Source of the DNA: Thermomicrobiales bacterium
GTDB lineage: Bacteria > Chloroflexota > Chloroflexia > Thermomicrobiales > CADCWN01
Reading direction: 5' to 3'
Assembly: GCA_030446685.1 (NCBI GenBank)
Contig: JAUJMV010000045.1
Location: 1 to 35,686, forward strand
Length of the DNA: 35,686 bases
Every line of letters starts with the position of its first letter. Positions within the stretch are counted from its first letter, which is position 1. Positions 18,101 to 27,598 of this stretch are shown here, one piece after another. A model generated the notes under the pieces. That model worked only from the letters and a program-made list of their open reading frames with translations, was not told the origin of the DNA and searched no databases. The position numbers were made by a program, and so were the translations under genes.

Positions 18101-18211
18101 AACCACAAAGACACAAAGATCACAAAGAAGATGAAGCACGGCCAGTCGACTCCTGGCGCTCGACGTTCGACTCGTCCTTGTGTCCTTTGTGATCTTTGTG
18201 TCTTTGTGGTT
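18101..18211. repeat. Palindromic element with 27-base perfect inverted repeats
   Basis: The left arm 18101-18127 starts AACCACAAAGACACAAAGAT; the right arm 18185-18211 is its perfect reverse complement. The 57-base centre is GC-rich and unrelated. The arm itself is built from AAAGA/CACAAAG repeats. It lies between the PIG-L stop and the tRNA promoter and could end transcription in both directions, or be a small non-autonomous element. A similar element with different arms is at 22540-22618. Confidence 0.9.
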
Positions 18212-18221
18212 GCCGTCGCGC

Positions 18222-18250
18222 TTGCGTCGGCGCCGCGCCTGTGCTATCCT
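18222..18250 (+). promoter_or_regulatory. Promoter for the tRNA-Pro gene
   Basis: TTGCGT (18222-18227), 17-base spacer, TATCCT (18245-18250). The expected start of transcription, about 18257, is six bases before the mature tRNA 5' end. Confidence 0.65.
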
Positions 18251-18262
18251 TGCATTCCTAGA

Positions 18263-18340
<78 letters not shown>

Positions 18341-18453
18341 TCACGGTCGGTGACCGCGACGAACAGAGCAGCATTGCTGGCGGGGGGCGCTTACGCTCTC
18401 CGCCTCGTCGTTCTTGCGCCAGGCGCGCGTTTGCCGCGCCGCGCCGCCATTCC

Positions 18454-18482
18454 TTGACACCCCCCCGGCGCTCGGCTAGGCT
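18454..18482 (+). promoter_or_regulatory. Promoter for lpdA
   Basis: TTGACA (18454-18459), 17-base spacer, TAGGCT (18477-18482), 68 bases before the ATG. A perfect -35 box at ideal spacing. Confidence 0.7.
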
Positions 18483-18549
18483 TGCAGGACCGTGGGCGGC
18501 CCGCGCGCGGGCCGTGGCGTTCGCGCGGCAAGCACAGAAAGGGAGATCG

Positions 18550-20037
<1,488 letters not shown>

Positions 20038-20120
20038 GGGCGGGGGGCCGGCGGGCGGAGATCGGAAGGCAGAAGGCAGAGGGGGCAGGGGACAAGGGGT
20101 GAAGGGCAGGGCTGGAGGGC

Positions 20121-20311
20121 GACGGGTTGAAACCCGCCGCTCGCGGGCCTGCGGCCACGAAGCACCCTGAAGGGCATTAACCCGCCAACGCGGGCTGGGG
20201 CCGATGCCACGCCAGAGGCCACCACAGGAAGGTGATAGCCGCGGATCGCTCCAGCCCGCGGCGGCGGGCTTGGTGGCCGCAGGCCCGCGAGACGCCGGTT
20301 GCAACCGGCGG
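20121..20311. repeat. Large imperfect palindromic repeat element
   Basis: 20121-20164 and 20268-20311 are inverted copies. The core, CTCGCGGGCCTGCGGCCAC against GTGGCCGCAGGCCCGCGAG, is exact. Inside them a second inverted pair, CCCGCCAACGCGGGCTGG near 20191 and CCAGCCCGCGGCGGCGGG near 20251, continues the same arms at 16 of 18 bases. The left arm has an extra segment of about 17 bases with its own small hairpin (CCCTGAAGGG). I recognise 'GGTTGAAACCCGCC' with 'GGCCTGCGGCCAC' as phrases of a family of intergenic repeats in Chloroflexota, but only this copy is in the window. Confidence 0.75.
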
Positions 20312-20457
20312 CCCTCCCCGGCGACCCCTCGCCGCCCGTGGCCCGCCGCTCCCGGCCTTCCGCCCCTCGCCTCGCCGCCCGCCGCCCGCCGGGCGCGACC
20401 GTTGACCGGGCGGCGCGTTGTACGCGTGATGACCGCCGTGCCGATGAAAGCGTTGCC

Positions 20458-22523
20458 GTGACCACGAGCGAGCCGATCCGCATCGAGACGCGCCCGCAGG
20501 AGGCCCCCACCCGCCCGCTGGGGCCGGTGGCGCTGCCGCGTCCGCGTGTCCCGGCGCGGCGCGTGGCTGGACGGCGGCGTGGTCGTGCGGGGGGCGAGGC
20601 CCCTCGTGCGAGGGCGCTCGACCCGCGCGTGCAACTGCCGGCCCTGCTGGCGCTGGCCGCGCTGGCGACGCTCTTCGCCTGGCAGGTGCGCCAGCCCTGC
20701 GCGCTCGATCTCGGGGCGCCGCGCGTCGACCCCTACCTGGGGGGCGGGCCCGGCGGCGGGACGGCGGCGGACGGCGGGCTGACCTACCGCTGGACCCGCG
20801 ACCGCGCGACGATCGACATCCCGGGCTACGGCGCGACCGCCGCGACGCTGACGCTGCGGCTGGCCGGCGGCCGGCCGCCGGTCAGCCGCCGCCCGCGGTG
20901 GCGGTCGCGATCGGCGACGGGCCGGCGACGGAGGTCCAGCTCGCGGCCGAGCCGCGCGACTACGCGTTCCCCGTGCCGCCGGCCGCCTTCGACGATGGTG
21001 GGCTGCGCGTGACGCTCGCCGCGCCGACCTTCCGCCCGCCGGGCGACCGCCGCGACCTCGGCGTCGTGGTCGACCGGGCGGCCCTGCGCGATGCCGGCGC
21101 GCCCCTGGGGTTGATCGCGCCGCCCCTGCGCGTCCTCGGGCCGATCCTGCTGGCGGTCCTCGCGGCCTATGCGGCGGCGGGCGCGCTGCTGCTGTCGCGG
21201 GGGGCGGGGGCGCTGGCGGGGTGGGGCGCGGCGGCCGCGCTGCTCCCCTTCACCCTCTGGTCGCGCTTCGAACTGGCGCTCTTCGGGCCGGCACTGGCGG
21301 CGATCGTCGCCGCGGTCGCGGGGGCCGCGATGCTGACCGGCGCGGCGCTCTGGCGCGGGGGCCGGCGCCGGGGCTGGGCGCCCTCGGCGCGGGCGCTCGG
21401 CGGGGCGGCGCTGATCGCCGGGCTGCTGCTGCTGGCGCTGCTGGCCGGGATGCGCCACCCGCAGTTCCGGTCGAGCGACCTGCTGCTCAACGTCCACCGG
21501 CTGGAGTTCGTCGAGCGCGGCGAGTGGATCTTCACGCTGGCGCTGCCGGGGTCGCGCGCCCTCCAGGCGCCCTACCCGCCCGCCTTCTACGCCGCCATGC
21601 TCCCCCTCGCCGCCGTCATCGGCGACAAGGCGCTGCTGGTCGAGGTGACCGCCGCGTTCGCGGTCGCCGCCGGCGCGATCATGACCTTCGCGCTGGCACG
21701 GCGCGTGACCGGCGCCGACGGCGCGGCGCTCTGGGCGGCGGGGGCCTACGCGGTCGCGCCGATCACCTACGCGATGGCCTCGGCGGGCAACTTCGCCAAC
21801 CTCTTCGGCCAGAGCCTGGCGAACGCCGCCCTGCTGGCGCTGATCCTGACCTACGGCCGCTGGGGGCGCCCCCTCGTCGCCGCCGGGCTGACGGCCGGGC
21901 TGACGGCCGCCCTGCTCGGGCATTTCGGCGTCTTCCTGTCGCTCCTGGTCGCCGTGCCGCTCCTGATCCTCGTCCTGGCGGCTGGGCGTGGCGAGCGGCG
22001 CCGGCAGGCGCTCTTCCTGGCGGGCGGCTTCGCGGTCGCGCTGCTCGCCGCCTACGCGCTCTACTACCGCCACCACGCGCCCTTGCTGCTCGGCCACCTG
22101 CGCGAGTTCCTCGGCGGGCAGACCGACGCGCAGGGGGACGCCGGGGAGCGGGCCGGGCTGGCGCGGCGGATCGCGCGGCAGTGGGACGGCCTGCTGCTGT
22201 GGTGGGGCTGGCCCGCGCTGCCGCTCGCCCTGCTGGGGGTCAACCTGCTGCGGCGCACGCACCGCTCGCCCGCCCTGACGCTGACGCTGGCCTGGCTGGC
22301 GACGGTGCTGCCCTTCGCGGCCCTGGAGATCGGCGCGGGGCTGAGCGTGCGCTATCACCTCTTCGCGCTGCCGGCGCTGGCGGTCGCGGCGGGGTGGGGG
22401 CTGCACCGGCTCTGGACGCTCCACCGCTACGCCGGCCCGGCGCTCAGCCTCGCCCTCGGCGGCGCCTGGCTCTGGCAGGGGCTGGCCCTCTGGGTCGAGC
22501 GCGTGCTGCACGCCTACCACTGA
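20458..22523 (+). CDS. Polytopic membrane protein, GT39/ArnT-like (one frameshift)
   Basis: GTG 20458 (overlapping an upstream mini-frame as CCGTGA) opens 'VTTSEPIRIETRPQEAPTRP'. A first membrane segment 'LPALLALAALATLFAWQVRQ' and an extracytoplasmic beta-rich region ('TYRWTRDRATIDIPGYG') follow. Near 20890 one base shifts the frame; the remainder is open to TGA at 22523. It has about 12 hydrophobic segments, including 'LGPILLAVLAAYAAAGALLL' and 'LALLGVNLL', and a loop 'LLLNVHRLEFVERGEWIFTL' with 'YPPAFYAAMLPL'. The layout resembles lipid-linked-sugar glycosyltransferases of the GT-C class, but the catalytic Asp-Asp/Glu near the first loop is not evident, so the role is uncertain. Probably works with the DUF2079 protein encoded next. 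Confidence 0.65.
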
Positions 22524-22539
22524 GGGATGAGGGACCAAT

Positions 22540-22618
22540 TATTCACCGCAGAGGACACAGAGGACACAGAGAACGAAAGTAGAAAACCCCGTGATCTCTG
22601 TGTCCTCTGCGGTGAATA
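22540..22618. repeat. Palindromic element with 23-base perfect inverted repeats
   Basis: The left arm 22540-22562 starts TATTCACCGCAGAGGACACA; the right arm 22596-22618 is its perfect reverse complement. The centre is only 33 bases. The left side also has a direct repeat of GAGGACACA. It sits 17 bases after the stop of the previous gene and 69 before the next start, a position suited to attenuation or termination. Same architecture as 18101-18211. Confidence 0.9.
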
Positions 22619-22686
22619 CTGTTCTTTCTTCACTATAGCTCGGTTTCACTGTCATTCGGCGCGACGTTCACGGGGGTGCGGCGGGG

Positions 22687-24612
22687 ATGGCGGGCGGGGT
22701 GGCGACGGCGTCGGCGCGGCAACGGGCGGCGACGAAGGGCCGGGCGCTGCTGTCGGCGCGGGCGGTCGAGCGGCTCTGCTGGCTGGCGCTGGCGGCGCTG
22801 ATCGCCCTCTACGTCGTCGCCTACTCCTCGAAGACGATCGCCGCCTACGCGACCGGCCAGACCCTCTTCGACCTGGCGACCTTCGAGCAGGGCTTCTGGA
22901 ACGCGACCCAGGGGACGCTCTTCTTCTACAGCCTGGAGGGGGAGCTGAGCCGGTTCGGGCGGCACTTCTCGCCGATCTTCTTCCTGCTGCTGCCCCTCTA
23001 CGCCCTCCACCGCGACCCGAGCACGCTGCTGGTCCTGCAGAGCCTGGCGCTGGGGCTGGCCGCCGTGCCGCTCTACCTGGTCGCGCGCGGGCGCCTGGGG
23101 CCGCTGGCGGCGCTGCCGGTCGCCGCGCTCTATCTGGCGAACCCGGCGGTCCACGACGTGAACACGGTCAACGAGTTCCACGAGATCGCGTTCGCGACGC
23201 CGCTCCTCTTCCTGGCCTTCTACGCGGTCGAGCGGCGCCGCCCCTGGCTCTATGCCGCGGCGGTCGTCGGCGCGCTGCTGGTGAAGGAGGACGTGGCGCT
23301 GGTGACGGCGGCGCTGGGGCTGTACGTCTTCCTCGTCGCGCGGTGGCGGCGGGCCGGGCTGGCGACGGTCGCCGGGAGCGTCGTCTGGTTCCTGGTCGTC
23401 GTCGAGGTGGTCATGCCGGCGCTGCGCGGGCGCTACGGCCCGGTCCCCTTCCCCGGCTACGAGTATCTGGGCGAGGGGCCGTTCGGCATCGCGCGCGGCA
23501 TGTTGGCCGATCCGGGCGCGCTGTGGGGGGTGCTGACGGCCGAGTCGAAGCGGTGGTATCTCTTCTGGATGCTCGCCCCGGTCGCCGGGCTGCCGCTCCT
23601 CGCGCCGGAGGTCCTGCTGATCGCCGCGCCGGGGCTGCTCCTGATCCTCGCCTCGACCTACCCGCCGACCTTCGCGATCTTCGAGCGGTACGCCGCGCCG
23701 ATCGTGCCATTCGTCTTCCTGGCGGCGGTCGTGGGGATCGATCGGGTCCGCCGCCGGGCGGGCGGCGCCGGGCCGGCGCGGGGCCGGCGGGGCGCGGACA
23801 ACGGCGCGATCGTGACGGCGGTCCTGATCCTGGTGATGGGGGGCGCCACGCTGCTGGCGCAGGACGCGCTCGGGAAATACCCGGCGCGGCTCCTCACCCC
23901 GGCCAGGCCCGACCCCCACGCCGCCACCGCGATCGCCTTCGCCCGCGCCATCCCGGAGCGGGCCTCGGTCGTGATCGAGGACCACCGCTGGCTGGCGCAC
24001 GCCGCCCACCGCCGGGGCTTGTACTTCCTCTCCGGCGATTCGCCCGCCGCCGACTACCTGCTGCTCGACCGCAAGGTGGCGCCGGTGACGAACGTGCGGG
24101 CGGGAGCGCGGGAGCGGGCGGTCCGCCGCCTGCTGGACGACCAGGGATATGTCCACCTGCGCTGCGAGGACGGCGTCTCGCTCTACGCCCGGCCCGAGGC
24201 CCACCGGCGCGACGGCCCGCTCTTCGCCCCCTACGCCTGGGCGCGCGACCGCGACGATCGCTTCGGTGACCGGCTCCGCCTGCGCGGCTACACGGCCGCG
24301 GCGGACGGGCGCTCGCTCGCCGTCACGCTCTACTGGGAGGCGCTGCGCCCCCCGGACGGCGCCGACTACACGGTCGCCTTGCGCCTGCTCGACCCGCAGG
24401 GCCGACCGCTCGCGGAGCGGACGGCGCGGCCCCAGGACGGCGCCTGCGGGACGGCGTTCTGGCAGACGGGCCAGGTCGTGCGCGACCCGCACCACCTGCC
24501 GATCGACGCGCCGCTGGCACCCGGCGACCACACGCTGCGGATCGAGGTGCTGCGCCAGGACGGCGGTGCGCTCGGCGCCGCCACGGTCCCCGTCACGATC
24601 CCGCCCCGCTAA
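22687..24612 (+). CDS. DUF2079 domain membrane protein
   Basis: 641 residues, intact. ATG at 22687 follows GCGGGG. The first half is polytopic with DUF2079 landmarks: 'YATGQTLFDLATFEQGFWNA' near residue 55, 'FGRHFSPIFFLLLPLYAL', 'VNTVNEFHEIAFATPLLF', 'ALLVKEDVALVTAALGLYVF' and 'YPPTFAIFERYAAPIVPFVF'. The family is related to GT-C glycosyltransferases; the acidic residues in 'DLATFEQGFWN' and 'NEFHE' are its likely catalytic or substrate-binding sites (inference). The last 230 residues are soluble, with 'ERASVVIEDHRWLAHAAHRR', a substrate-like domain and a final beta-sandwich module ('LRLRGYTAAADGRSLAVTLY') seen in other Chloroflexota surface glycosyltransferases. Same direction as the preceding gene; probably co-functional in surface glycan synthesis. 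Confidence 0.85.
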   Translation: MAGGVATASARQRAATKGRALLSARAVERLCWLALAALIALYVVAYSSKTIAAYATGQTLFDLATFEQGFWNATQGTLFFYSLEGELSRFGRHFSPIFFLLLPLYALHRDPSTLLVLQSLALGLAAVPLYLVARGRLGPLAALPVAALYLANPAVHDVNTVNEFHEIAFATPLLFLAFYAVERRRPWLYAAAVVGALLVKEDVALVTAALGLYVFLVARWRRAGLATVAGSVVWFLVVVEVVMPALRGRYGPVPFPGYEYLGEGPFGIARGMLADPGALWGVLTAESKRWYLFWMLAPVAGLPLLAPEVLLIAAPGLLLILASTYPPTFAIFERYAAPIVPFVFLAAVVGIDRVRRRAGGAGPARGRRGADNGAIVTAVLILVMGGATLLAQDALGKYPARLLTPARPDPHAATAIAFARAIPERASVVIEDHRWLAHAAHRRGLYFLSGDSPAADYLLLDRKVAPVTNVRAGARERAVRRLLDDQGYVHLRCEDGVSLYARPEAHRRDGPLFAPYAWARDRDDRFGDRLRLRGYTAAADGRSLAVTLYWEALRPPDGADYTVALRLLDPQGRPLAERTARPQDGACGTAFWQTGQVVRDPHHLPIDAPLAPGDHTLRIEVLRQDGGALGAATVPVTIPPR

Positions 24613-24829
24613 CCCCGGCCGCCCGGCCCCCCCCGAACCCGGCGCCGCGCGGCACGGAGGCCGGGAGGAGGCGCGACCGGAGGGAATCGCAGCTTGGGAT
24701 CGGGGGAATCCCCGACCTGGCCGGCAGTGCCGACCCGGCGGAGGGGGCGCATGGGCGGGGCTGGCGCGATCAGTTGACAGGCCCCCGATGCGGCACGCAC
24801 TAGACGTTTCATAAAGGTTGCACTATGGC
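24613..24829. other. Intergenic region after the DUF2079 gene
   Basis: GC-rich spacer ending in an AT-richer patch (TTTCATAAAGGTTGCACTAT at 24808-24827) that marks the entry to the IS630/protease mosaic and may be an IS end. No gene supported. Confidence 0.4.
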
Positions 24830-25261
24830 GTGTGGGCGTGACGGCGTCGACACTCGGCGAGCGCGGCCGGCGCGGAGACCTTCGAGAAGGCCGGCTCGAT
24901 CGGGCAGCGGACCCGCGGGAATCTGAGGTTGTCCTCATGCGGAAGCGTCGGCGATGCTCGCTAGGGCGAAGGCGGCGCCGTCTCGCCGCCCCGCGCGGCA
25001 TCGCCGCGCCCAGCCCGGCGGGGGAGGGCGGCGGAGGTGGTGTTCTCCCCCGCCGGTGCGGCACCGCCCCGTAGGCGCGCGCCCCGCCCGGCGCCCCGTA
25101 CTGCGGCGTCAGCGCGACGTGCGCCCCGCACTCGTCGACGAAGACCAGGTCGTCCGCCGGGCCGACCGCTCCGCGCGCCAGGCCGCGCGCGCTGCCTCGT
25201 CGCGCTCGGCCGGATGGCAACGGCCATCCGCACGTGCGCCAGCGGCCTGATGGTGGCGCAG
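24830..25261 (+). repeat. Expanded partial copy of the protease promoter and 5' region
   Basis: Colinear exact matches to 25388-25583: 24850-24858 with 25400-25408, 24897-24911 with 25420-25434 (15 bases), and 24934-24945 with 25446-25457 (12 bases, including the protease start codon). 25210-25229 matches 25539-25558 (20 bases) and 25243-25261 matches 25565-25583 (19 bases). Between the blocks are insertions of unrelated sequence, the largest being the IS630 fragment. No open frame for a protease survives. Confidence 0.85.
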
Positions 25262-25345
25262 CCGGCGGCGATCGCAGGCGGTCCGCTGTGCTTCAGGTAC
25301 CGTCGCACGGTCCACGCTGACTGATAGACCCGCGGCATGCTGCCC
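24950..25345 (-). mobile_element. IS630-family transposase remnant
   Basis: On the minus strand 'VYQSAWTVRRYLKHSG' (near 25330-25285) matches the end of the IS630 helix-turn-helix region. 'DDLVFVDECGAHVALTPQYG' (near 25155-25095) followed by 'GARAYGAVP' is the start of the DDE domain with its first aspartate/glutamate signature (FVDECG). The rest of the catalytic domain (second D in 'LDNLSAH', third in 'YSPDFSPIE') is missing. The two parts are in different frames, and protease-derived blocks lie between them. Not functional. Confidence 0.72.
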
Positions 25346-25448
25346 CCAGTCTCGCACCACGCCAACCCTTCTGCAAACCGCTCTATAGTGTGGGCCAGCA
25401 CACTCGGCAAAATGGGAGACGATCGGGCAGCGGAGGGAGGAATCGCTC

Positions 25449-26263
25449 ATGCGGAAGAAGATGCTGCTGGCCACCCTGGTAGTCGTGGCCGTCCTCGCGG
25501 GCGCGGTCGGCCCGGTGGCGGCTGTCACCGACGGCGAGCCGGATGGCAACGGCCATCCCTACGTCGGCCTGATGGTGGCGCAGGCCATTGATCGCAACCC
25601 GCTCTGGCGCTGCAGCGGCACGCTGCTGTCCCCGACCCTCTTCCGACCGCCGGCCACTGCACCGAGGCATCCCGGCGCACGTCGATCCCTGGTTCGCGGC
25701 GGACGTCGGCGGCATCCCCGAGGCCCTACAACGGCGATGTCGGCGGGACGCCGTACACCCACCCCAGCTACGATCCCAACGCCTTCTTCCGCTATGACCT
25801 CGGCGTGGTGGTGCTGGACGAACCGATGAAGATGGAGACGTACGGCGCCCTGCCCACGCAGGATGTGCTGGACCGCCTGGCCCGGCAGCGCGGTCTGCAG
25901 GACGTCACCTTCACGGCGGTGGGCTACGGCCTGCAGCAGAGCTTCCCGGACGCGGCCTCCTGGAAGGTGCAAGCCCAGCGCGTGCGGATGGTCGCCCAGC
26001 CCCGCCTGATCCAGATTAACACCGGCTTCACGGGCGATTTCTCCGTGCTGCTGTCCAACAACGCCAACACGGGCGGCACCTGCTTCGGCGACTCGGGTGG
26101 CCCCAACTTCATCGGGACCTCCAACGTCGTCGGGGGCGTGACCTCCTTCGGCATCAACGGCAACTGCGCCGGCACCGGCGGGGTGTACCGCGTGGACCGG
26201 GCCGATGACTTGAATTGGCTCTACGACACGTTCGGCGTGGACCTGCGAGCCGTCGCGCCCTAG
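25449..26263 (+). CDS. Secreted trypsin-like serine protease (S1 family), frameshifted
   Basis: ATG 25449 after AGGGAGG. The signal peptide 'MRKKMLLATLVVVAVLAGAV' with cleavage near 'GPVAA' predicts export. Chymotrypsin-fold landmarks in order: 'PYVGLMVA' and 'WRCSGTLLSPT' (near 25600); 'TAGHC' in a shifted frame near 25645, holding the catalytic histidine; 'HVDPWFAADVGG' in a third frame; 'YDLGVVVLDEPM' near 25795 with the catalytic aspartate; and 'GTCFGDSGGPNF' near 26080 with the catalytic serine. It ends 'YRVDRADDLNWLYDTFGV'. At least two one-base shifts (about 25635 and about 25730-25800) break the gene as written. All three catalytic residues are otherwise present, so it may be intact in the organism. 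Confidence 0.82.
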
Positions 26264-26312
26264 CCGGGCCGCTGACGCCCGAACGGCTACCCGCTCGATG
26301 CGGCAACGCGAC

Positions 26313-26346
26313 AGGCCGCCCCGGACCGACGTGTCCGGGGCGGCCT
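26313..26346 (+). terminator. Intrinsic-terminator-like hairpin after the protease gene
   Basis: A 14-bp perfect stem AGGCCGCCCCGGAC (26313-26326) / GTCCGGGGCGGCCT (26333-26346) with loop CGACGT, 50 bases after the stop. Only TTG follows, so the U tract is poor, as is usual in this genome. Confidence 0.7.
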
Positions 26347-26527
26347 TGCTGCGTGCTGACTTCCCTGGCGGTATTGCTCTCGAGGGAGCGCCGCGCGGGA
26401 GCCCGGCGGGGGTGAGGGTGGACTTCGGCCGGCATCGGCACGCGCCACCACCGGATCGGCGTAGTACAATCGCGTTCCGAGGCCACCCTGATGCCACGCC
26501 CGAGTGCCTGAAGCGAGGGGACCGCCG

Positions 26528-27127
26528 ATGGACCTGCCCAAGCACCCGATGCTGATCCCGCTGCCGGACGAGTTGCGCGCGGAGCGGGTCGTGCTGCGCC
26601 CGTACCGCCCCGACGACGCGGCGGCGATGTTCGCGGCGATCGACGAGTCGCGCGAGCACCTGCGGCCCTGGCTCCCCTGGGTGGAGCGGCACATCACCGT
26701 GGAGGACACGCGCGACTTCTGCGCCCTTGCCGCCGCCAAGTGGCTGACGCGCGAGGACCTGCCGATCGCCATCTGCGACGCGGCGGACGGGCGGTATCTG
26801 GGCGGCACCGGCCTGCACCGCATCAGTTGGCGGGACGGCACGTTCGAGATCGGCTACTGGCTCCGCAAGTCGGCCGAGGGGCGGGGCTACATGCGCGAGG
26901 CGGTGCGGACGCTGACGGCCTACGCCTTCGAGCAACTCGGCGCGCGCCGGGTGGCGATCACCTGCGACGAGCGCAACGAACGCAGCCGGCGGGTCGCCGA
27001 AGGTCTCGGCTTCGTGCCGGAGGGGCGCATGCGCAATACGAGCCTCGACCCCTACGGGCGGCCGCGCAACACCCTCGTCTTCGCCCTGATTCCGGAAGAC
27101 TACGCGCGTGTCCGGGCGACCTGGTGA
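26528..27127 (+). CDS. GNAT acetyltransferase, RimJ/RimL type
   Basis: 199 residues. The ATG at 26528 follows GCGAGGGGA; an in-frame GTG at 26504 is less likely. Strand pattern of ribosomal-protein-alanine acetyltransferase relatives: 'RVVLRPYRPDDAAAMFAAID', 'LRPWLPWVERH', 'FEIGYWLRKSAEGRGYMREA' with the acetyl-CoA loop SAEGRGY, 'ERNERSRRVAEGLGFVPEGR' and 'DPYGRPRNTLVFAL' at the end. It likely acetylates an N-terminal amine, a lysine or a small molecule; the substrate is not predictable. Monocistronic. Confidence 0.87.
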   Translation: MDLPKHPMLIPLPDELRAERVVLRPYRPDDAAAMFAAIDESREHLRPWLPWVERHITVEDTRDFCALAAAKWLTREDLPIAICDAADGRYLGGTGLHRISWRDGTFEIGYWLRKSAEGRGYMREAVRTLTAYAFEQLGARRVAITCDERNERSRRVAEGLGFVPEGRMRNTSLDPYGRPRNTLVFALIPEDYARVRATW

Positions 27128-27598
27128 CGGGCGTTTACCTTGGAACCCCGACCGTGACAACCCGCCGCAAGCCCTCCCCCACTTTTCGTCACCTTCCAGC
27201 CCTACTCGATGGCGCGCGGGGCGAGTACACTTTCCCGGGTATGCGAAGAGGAAGGGGTTGACTCAACTGAGCGCGCATCACTGACATCCCACCCACTTCA
27301 TCCCATTCCACGCTCCTACTCGCCCACGTCTCCGGACCCGGCACAGCGGCCCGGTGTCGTCGCGCGCTGCCTCGTCACGGGCGAGGCAGTGAACTGCTGT
27401 GCGCCGGAGGATGTGGAGCGGAGATGCCGGAAGGAGGACGGCAGCGGACACCGGCGGCTGACCTGGCGCGAATGCGGCCAAGCGCCGAATCGTGAAGGCT
27501 GGCTGATTCCCTCTCCGGCCGCAGTGAAGGCTGAGCCGCGGCAGAGAGGCGGGGCAGGATTGGTGGACAGGGGGGATGGCGAAATGGAGGAGGTTCCA
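27128..27598. other. Long leader region before the nuclease gene
   Basis: 470 bases. The frame of the nuclease stays open through most of it, but the residues are compositionally unlike the protein and there is no export signal, so I treat it as leader. I looked for common riboswitch cores (SAM, TPP, cobalamin, c-di-GMP) and found none. A run of G-rich repeats lies at 27400-27450. A TTGACT at about 27259 lacks a clear -10 partner. Confidence 0.4.

Noticed and set aside
20826..22538. Minus-strand 570-codon frame rich in Gln, Arg and Pro
   Set aside because: Low-complexity shadow of the membrane protein gene on the plus strand.
27128..27598. Possible riboswitch in the nuclease leader
   Set aside because: No conserved core of any common riboswitch class could be found by eye.
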